NCBI GenBank assembly: GCA_965372745.1
Contig: CBDVDM010000009.1
Coordinates: 1 to 64,000 of the forward strand
Length of the DNA: 64,000 nucleotides
From: VRUG01 sp965372745
GTDB lineage: Bacteria; Planctomycetota; Phycisphaerae; Sedimentisphaerales; Anaerobacaceae
Direction: 5' to 3'
The position numbers and the translations under genes are program-made. The notes beneath the pieces were generated by a model. It saw only the letters and a list, made by a program, of their open reading frames with translations. It made no database searches and was not told the DNA's origin. Position 1 is the first letter of the stretch. The number at the start of each line of letters is the position of its first letter. This document shows positions 61,769 to 64,000 of the stretch, one piece after another.

Positions 61769-63094
61769 TCAGTAGAGACTCTTTATCTTCGAGGCGGGAT
61801 AATAGTGCGATAGAATCTGCTTTGCGTTTTTACCCTTTCTTGCCATAGCCTGTGCACCGTGCTGGCACATGCCAACTCCATGCCCAAAACCTCTGCCTGA
61901 AAGAAACGCCCATTTATCAGACATGTTAAGAATCTCGCAGATTGTACTTTTAATCTTGCGCCCGGACGGGTCAATTGAGAGCCGAAGGTCTTCGGCTCGT
62001 ATCGAATCTTTTTTGCCGGTTGAACCTGAAAGTTCGACCATGGTTATTCGAGTGATGCCGTCAGTGTCATAGACACTTTTTCTTGTCGGAACAATGTTAA
62101 TAATTTCACCAAGAGCTTTTAGCTTTGGATATTTTTTCAAAAGATTTGCAGTTACAGTTTTTTTCTCAAATTTTACCATAGGCCAATAGAAGAACCGAGT
62201 CTTTGCTGTGTATTTACAGTATGGGCATGGAACACCGGCGAGCGGTTCAAGACTGTCTCCTCCAAAAACGTTTTTGCTGTTTTCGGTGTGCCCGCCGCAG
62301 ATAGTACTGTAATAAGCAGGGAAAATGCCTTTCGTTCCATCGGGCAATGTGCATACGAGAACTTTTCCATAAGTTTTTTTAACGGCTCGCCGGATGCGGC
62401 TGGATTCTGCTGCAAGGCCTTTATACACCTGGTTAGACTGGGTCCTGGTAACGTCCCAATGGCGTTTGTGGCCGAATCGATTTTTGATATAAAGACAATA
62501 TGTTCTTGCCGCTATCGTTTGTGCCTGGAGCGCGGCAGATTCCCAGTAATCGGGCATTTCAGCACCAACGACACCTTCCAGATAAGGTTCAAGCGGGACC
62601 ATGTTGACGGCGTCAAAAGTTGCGTCGGCGTTTATTATAAGTTTTAATTTCCCGCGGTAGTCAAAGCCATTGATATTAAAAATATATGGTGAGTCGGTCT
62701 TAATAAGTAATCGGCGGTTAGTGAATACACGGTCATTAATAAACAGCTTTCCGTTAGATACCGTGATTTTAACAGGAAGGTCTGCTTTGGTGAATTTTGC
62801 GATGCGGCTTTGCGTTTGAAAATCAGTTATGTAAAGAGTCGATTTTGCTTTTAAGCTGCAGTTTCTGATGTTATCGAAGAGAAGTACCCTTACCCAGAAC
62901 TGAGGTTCTGCATCCATCTGAGTTGTAGGTTGGATGTGTTTTCTTTCGATACAGCTGGAAAGCGTCAGCAACGAAAGTGACAAAAGAACAAAAAGAACCG
63001 CTGGATACAACGACTTCAATTGTTTAGAAAGGCGAATAATAAAAGTATACGATTTTTGCGTTTTCAGTCCTCTATATCGTATCAGGTGATTCAT
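61769..63094 (-). CDS. SpoIID/LytB-domain lipoprotein
   Basis: A 441-residue exported protein. After a basic N-terminus and hydrophobic run, the lipobox LSSC marks a probable lipoprotein. The SpoIID/LytB domain shows EPYLEGVVGAEMP with the key glutamate, LQAQTIAARTY, STICGGHTENS and the final GRGFGHGVGMCQHGAQAMA. Relatives cut glycan strands lacking peptide stems. Planctomycetes do not sporulate, so a peptidoglycan or septum role is inferred. It is translationally adjacent to tgt. Confidence 0.9.
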   Translation of the reverse strand: MNHLIRYRGLKTQKSYTFIIRLSKQLKSLYPAVLFVLLSLSLLTLSSCIERKHIQPTTQMDAEPQFWVRVLLFDNIRNCSLKAKSTLYITDFQTQSRIAKFTKADLPVKITVSNGKLFINDRVFTNRRLLIKTDSPYIFNINGFDYRGKLKLIINADATFDAVNMVPLEPYLEGVVGAEMPDYWESAALQAQTIAARTYCLYIKNRFGHKRHWDVTRTQSNQVYKGLAAESSRIRRAVKKTYGKVLVCTLPDGTKGIFPAYYSTICGGHTENSKNVFGGDSLEPLAGVPCPYCKYTAKTRFFYWPMVKFEKKTVTANLLKKYPKLKALGEIINIVPTRKSVYDTDGITRITMVELSGSTGKKDSIRAEDLRLSIDPSGRKIKSTICEILNMSDKWAFLSGRGFGHGVGMCQHGAQAMARKGKNAKQILSHYYPASKIKSLY

Positions 63095-63152
63095 CTATTA
63101 AATTCCGGCTCATTTTTTAGTTTCATTGAACCGGACTTGACAAAGATTGTTT

Positions 63153-64000
63153 TTAATCAAGGCTTCTCAGTATCAATCCCAAATTATTGATTGCCTTTTT
63201 GATTTCGTTCAAACTTGTAACGCCGAAGTTTTTGCAACCGAGAAGCTCTGCTTCAGTTCTTCGTGTCAATTCCCCGAGCGTTCTGATGTTGAGCCTTTGC
63301 ACACATTTTCGTGCTCTGACCGACAATTGCAAATCATCGATGGGTTTGCTTAACAGTCCCGCATCTTCGTTCTGCTCATTTTCCATATTATGGTTCGGGA
63401 TATCAAGTGCGGCGAGATGCTTTTCCTCAACAGCCATACCAAGATGCATGCCCTTGGGGCCAAGGATTGCCTTTATTTCTCTAAGTGAGGTTTCGCCGAA
63501 GTTTTTGTATGATAAAAGTTCCGCTTCGGTAATGTTTAATAAATCATCGATGGTTCTTATGTTCATTTTTTGCAGGCAGTTCCTACTTCTTACAGATAAC
63601 TCGAAATCGGAAATAGGAGTTTCAAGCATCTGGGTTTTGCGTGTTTTTTTCTCTTCCCTTTCCTCATCGTAGAACATGGTTTTGGAGCTTTCGATGTCCT
63701 TCTTGAAGAGTATTGCTCTTTGATGATTCGGGTGGTATTCCAGTACCTTGTCGACGTATTGCGCGGCCTTATCGAACTTACCGGCATCTTCATAAAGGAC
63801 AGCTAAATTAAGCAGGGCACTGACGTAAACAGGTGCAGTCGAGGCAATTTGCCTGTAGTAGTCGATAGCTGCCTCTTCATCGCCAGACAAGTCGCAACGA
63901 TAGGCGAGATGGAATATAGCTTTTTGATGTTCGGGCGAAAGCTCAATTGCAATAGTGTAATTGTCCATCGCCTGTTCGTAAAGACCTTGAGCTTCCTGCA
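63153..64000 (-). CDS. TPR protein with two RNA polymerase alpha C-terminal domains (partial)
   Basis: The reading frame runs off the right edge; upstream of an internal ATG at 63968 it still reads QEAQGLYEQA, so the N-terminus is missing. At least three TPR units (about 100 visible residues) precede two tandem alpha-CTD-like modules. The first is DFELSVRSRNCLQKMNIRTI with EAELLSYKNFGETSLREIK, the second LQLSVRARKCVQRLNIRTLG with EAELLGCKNFGVTSLNEIK. The alpha-CTD of RNA polymerase binds DNA and activators. Two copies on a TPR scaffold could tether or imitate polymerase. The architecture is seen in planctomycete genomes; its function is not established. Confidence 0.88.
   Translation of the reverse strand, partial: QEAQGLYEQAMDNYTIAIELSPEHQKAIFHLAYRCDLSGDEEAAIDYYRQIASTAPVYVSALLNLAVLYEDAGKFDKAAQYVDKVLEYHPNHQRAILFKKDIESSKTMFYDEEREEKKTRKTQMLETPISDFELSVRSRNCLQKMNIRTIDDLLNITEAELLSYKNFGETSLREIKAILGPKGMHLGMAVEEKHLAALDIPNHNMENEQNEDAGLLSKPIDDLQLSVRARKCVQRLNIRTLGELTRRTEAELLGCKNFGVTSLNEIKKAINNLGLILRSLD

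Overview
This 64 kb window looks like the chromosome of a Gram-negative-type anaerobic or facultative bacterium of the Planctomycetota, most likely class Phycisphaerae. This is an inference from gene content. The supporting features are a complete V-type (not F-type) ATPase operon, a fused SecD-SecF, RNase Y, a PEP-CTERM surface protein, a GH130 enzyme, and a TPR protein with two RNA polymerase alpha C-terminal domains. The overall base composition is moderate, roughly 40-45 percent GC by eye. No 16S rRNA or other phylogenetic marker RNA is present; the only RNA gene seen is tRNA-Leu(UAG).

Layout. 0.4-2.5 kb: an AT-rich orphan Z1-domain helicase-like gene set between repeat-rich spacers. 3.1-7.9 kb: nnrE, a membrane-anchored coiled-coil protein with a BRCT-like C-terminus, a HAD phosphatase, a decaprenyl-phosphate phosphoribosyltransferase-like UbiA enzyme and an RluB-type pseudouridine synthase. 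8.1-12.5 kb: rpmB, then gatC, a lipoprotein esterase, gatA and gatB. 12.5-16.9 kb: GH130, an MBL hydrolase, ymdB and rny. 16.9-19.0 kb: a gene-poor, repeat-rich stretch with one AT-rich orphan. 19.0-27.0 kb: a secreted beta-sandwich protein, a YbaK-type deacylase, yebC, and a minus-strand operon proS, DUF4416, a WecA/MraY-like transferase and an O-antigen-ligase/TPR protein. 27.2-33.9 kb: PEP-CTERM protein, YhaM-like HD nuclease, xseA, a HEPN-like orphan, xseB, tRNA-Leu, a PEBP-like protein and an FHA-GAF protein. 34.1-44.0 kb: mdh and the V-ATPase operon in the order H-I-K-E-C-F-A-B-D. 44.0-46.0 kb: pyrD and pyrK. 46.0-48.3 kb: a second repeat-rich accessory strip with an AT-rich orphan and a frameshifted GIY-YIG nuclease. 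48.3-54.9 kb: a TetR-led RND efflux operon with a clear palindromic operator. 55-64 kb: pgl, then a minus-strand group TPR/alpha-CTD, spoIID-like, tgt, yajC, secDF and a LysM protein.

How the genes work together. The V-ATPase proteolipid keeps every residue known to bind sodium in the Enterococcus hirae ring, so a sodium-motive membrane economy is plausible. It sits beside mdh. GatCAB, a ProS with cis-editing domain, a free YbaK-type deacylase and Tgt cover tRNA charging and quality. RNase Y, YhaM, YmdB and exonuclease VII cover nucleic-acid turnover. YajC and SecDF assist protein export.

The most unusual layer is between the genes. Several families of short interspersed repeats recur on both strands. 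One is an approximately 155-bp A-rich element with inverted GCGCAAG ends (two copies). Others are hairpins with TTAGCC and GGTTT flanks, a 31-bp repeat, an exact 36-bp repeat, and GTCATT...AATCT units that flank the GIY-YIG gene as inverted copies. Some of these repeats run into the 3' ends of xseA, xseB and pyrK and supply their last codons. The accessory orphans (Z1, HEPN-like, two unknown AT-rich genes, GIY-YIG) all sit inside these repeat zones.
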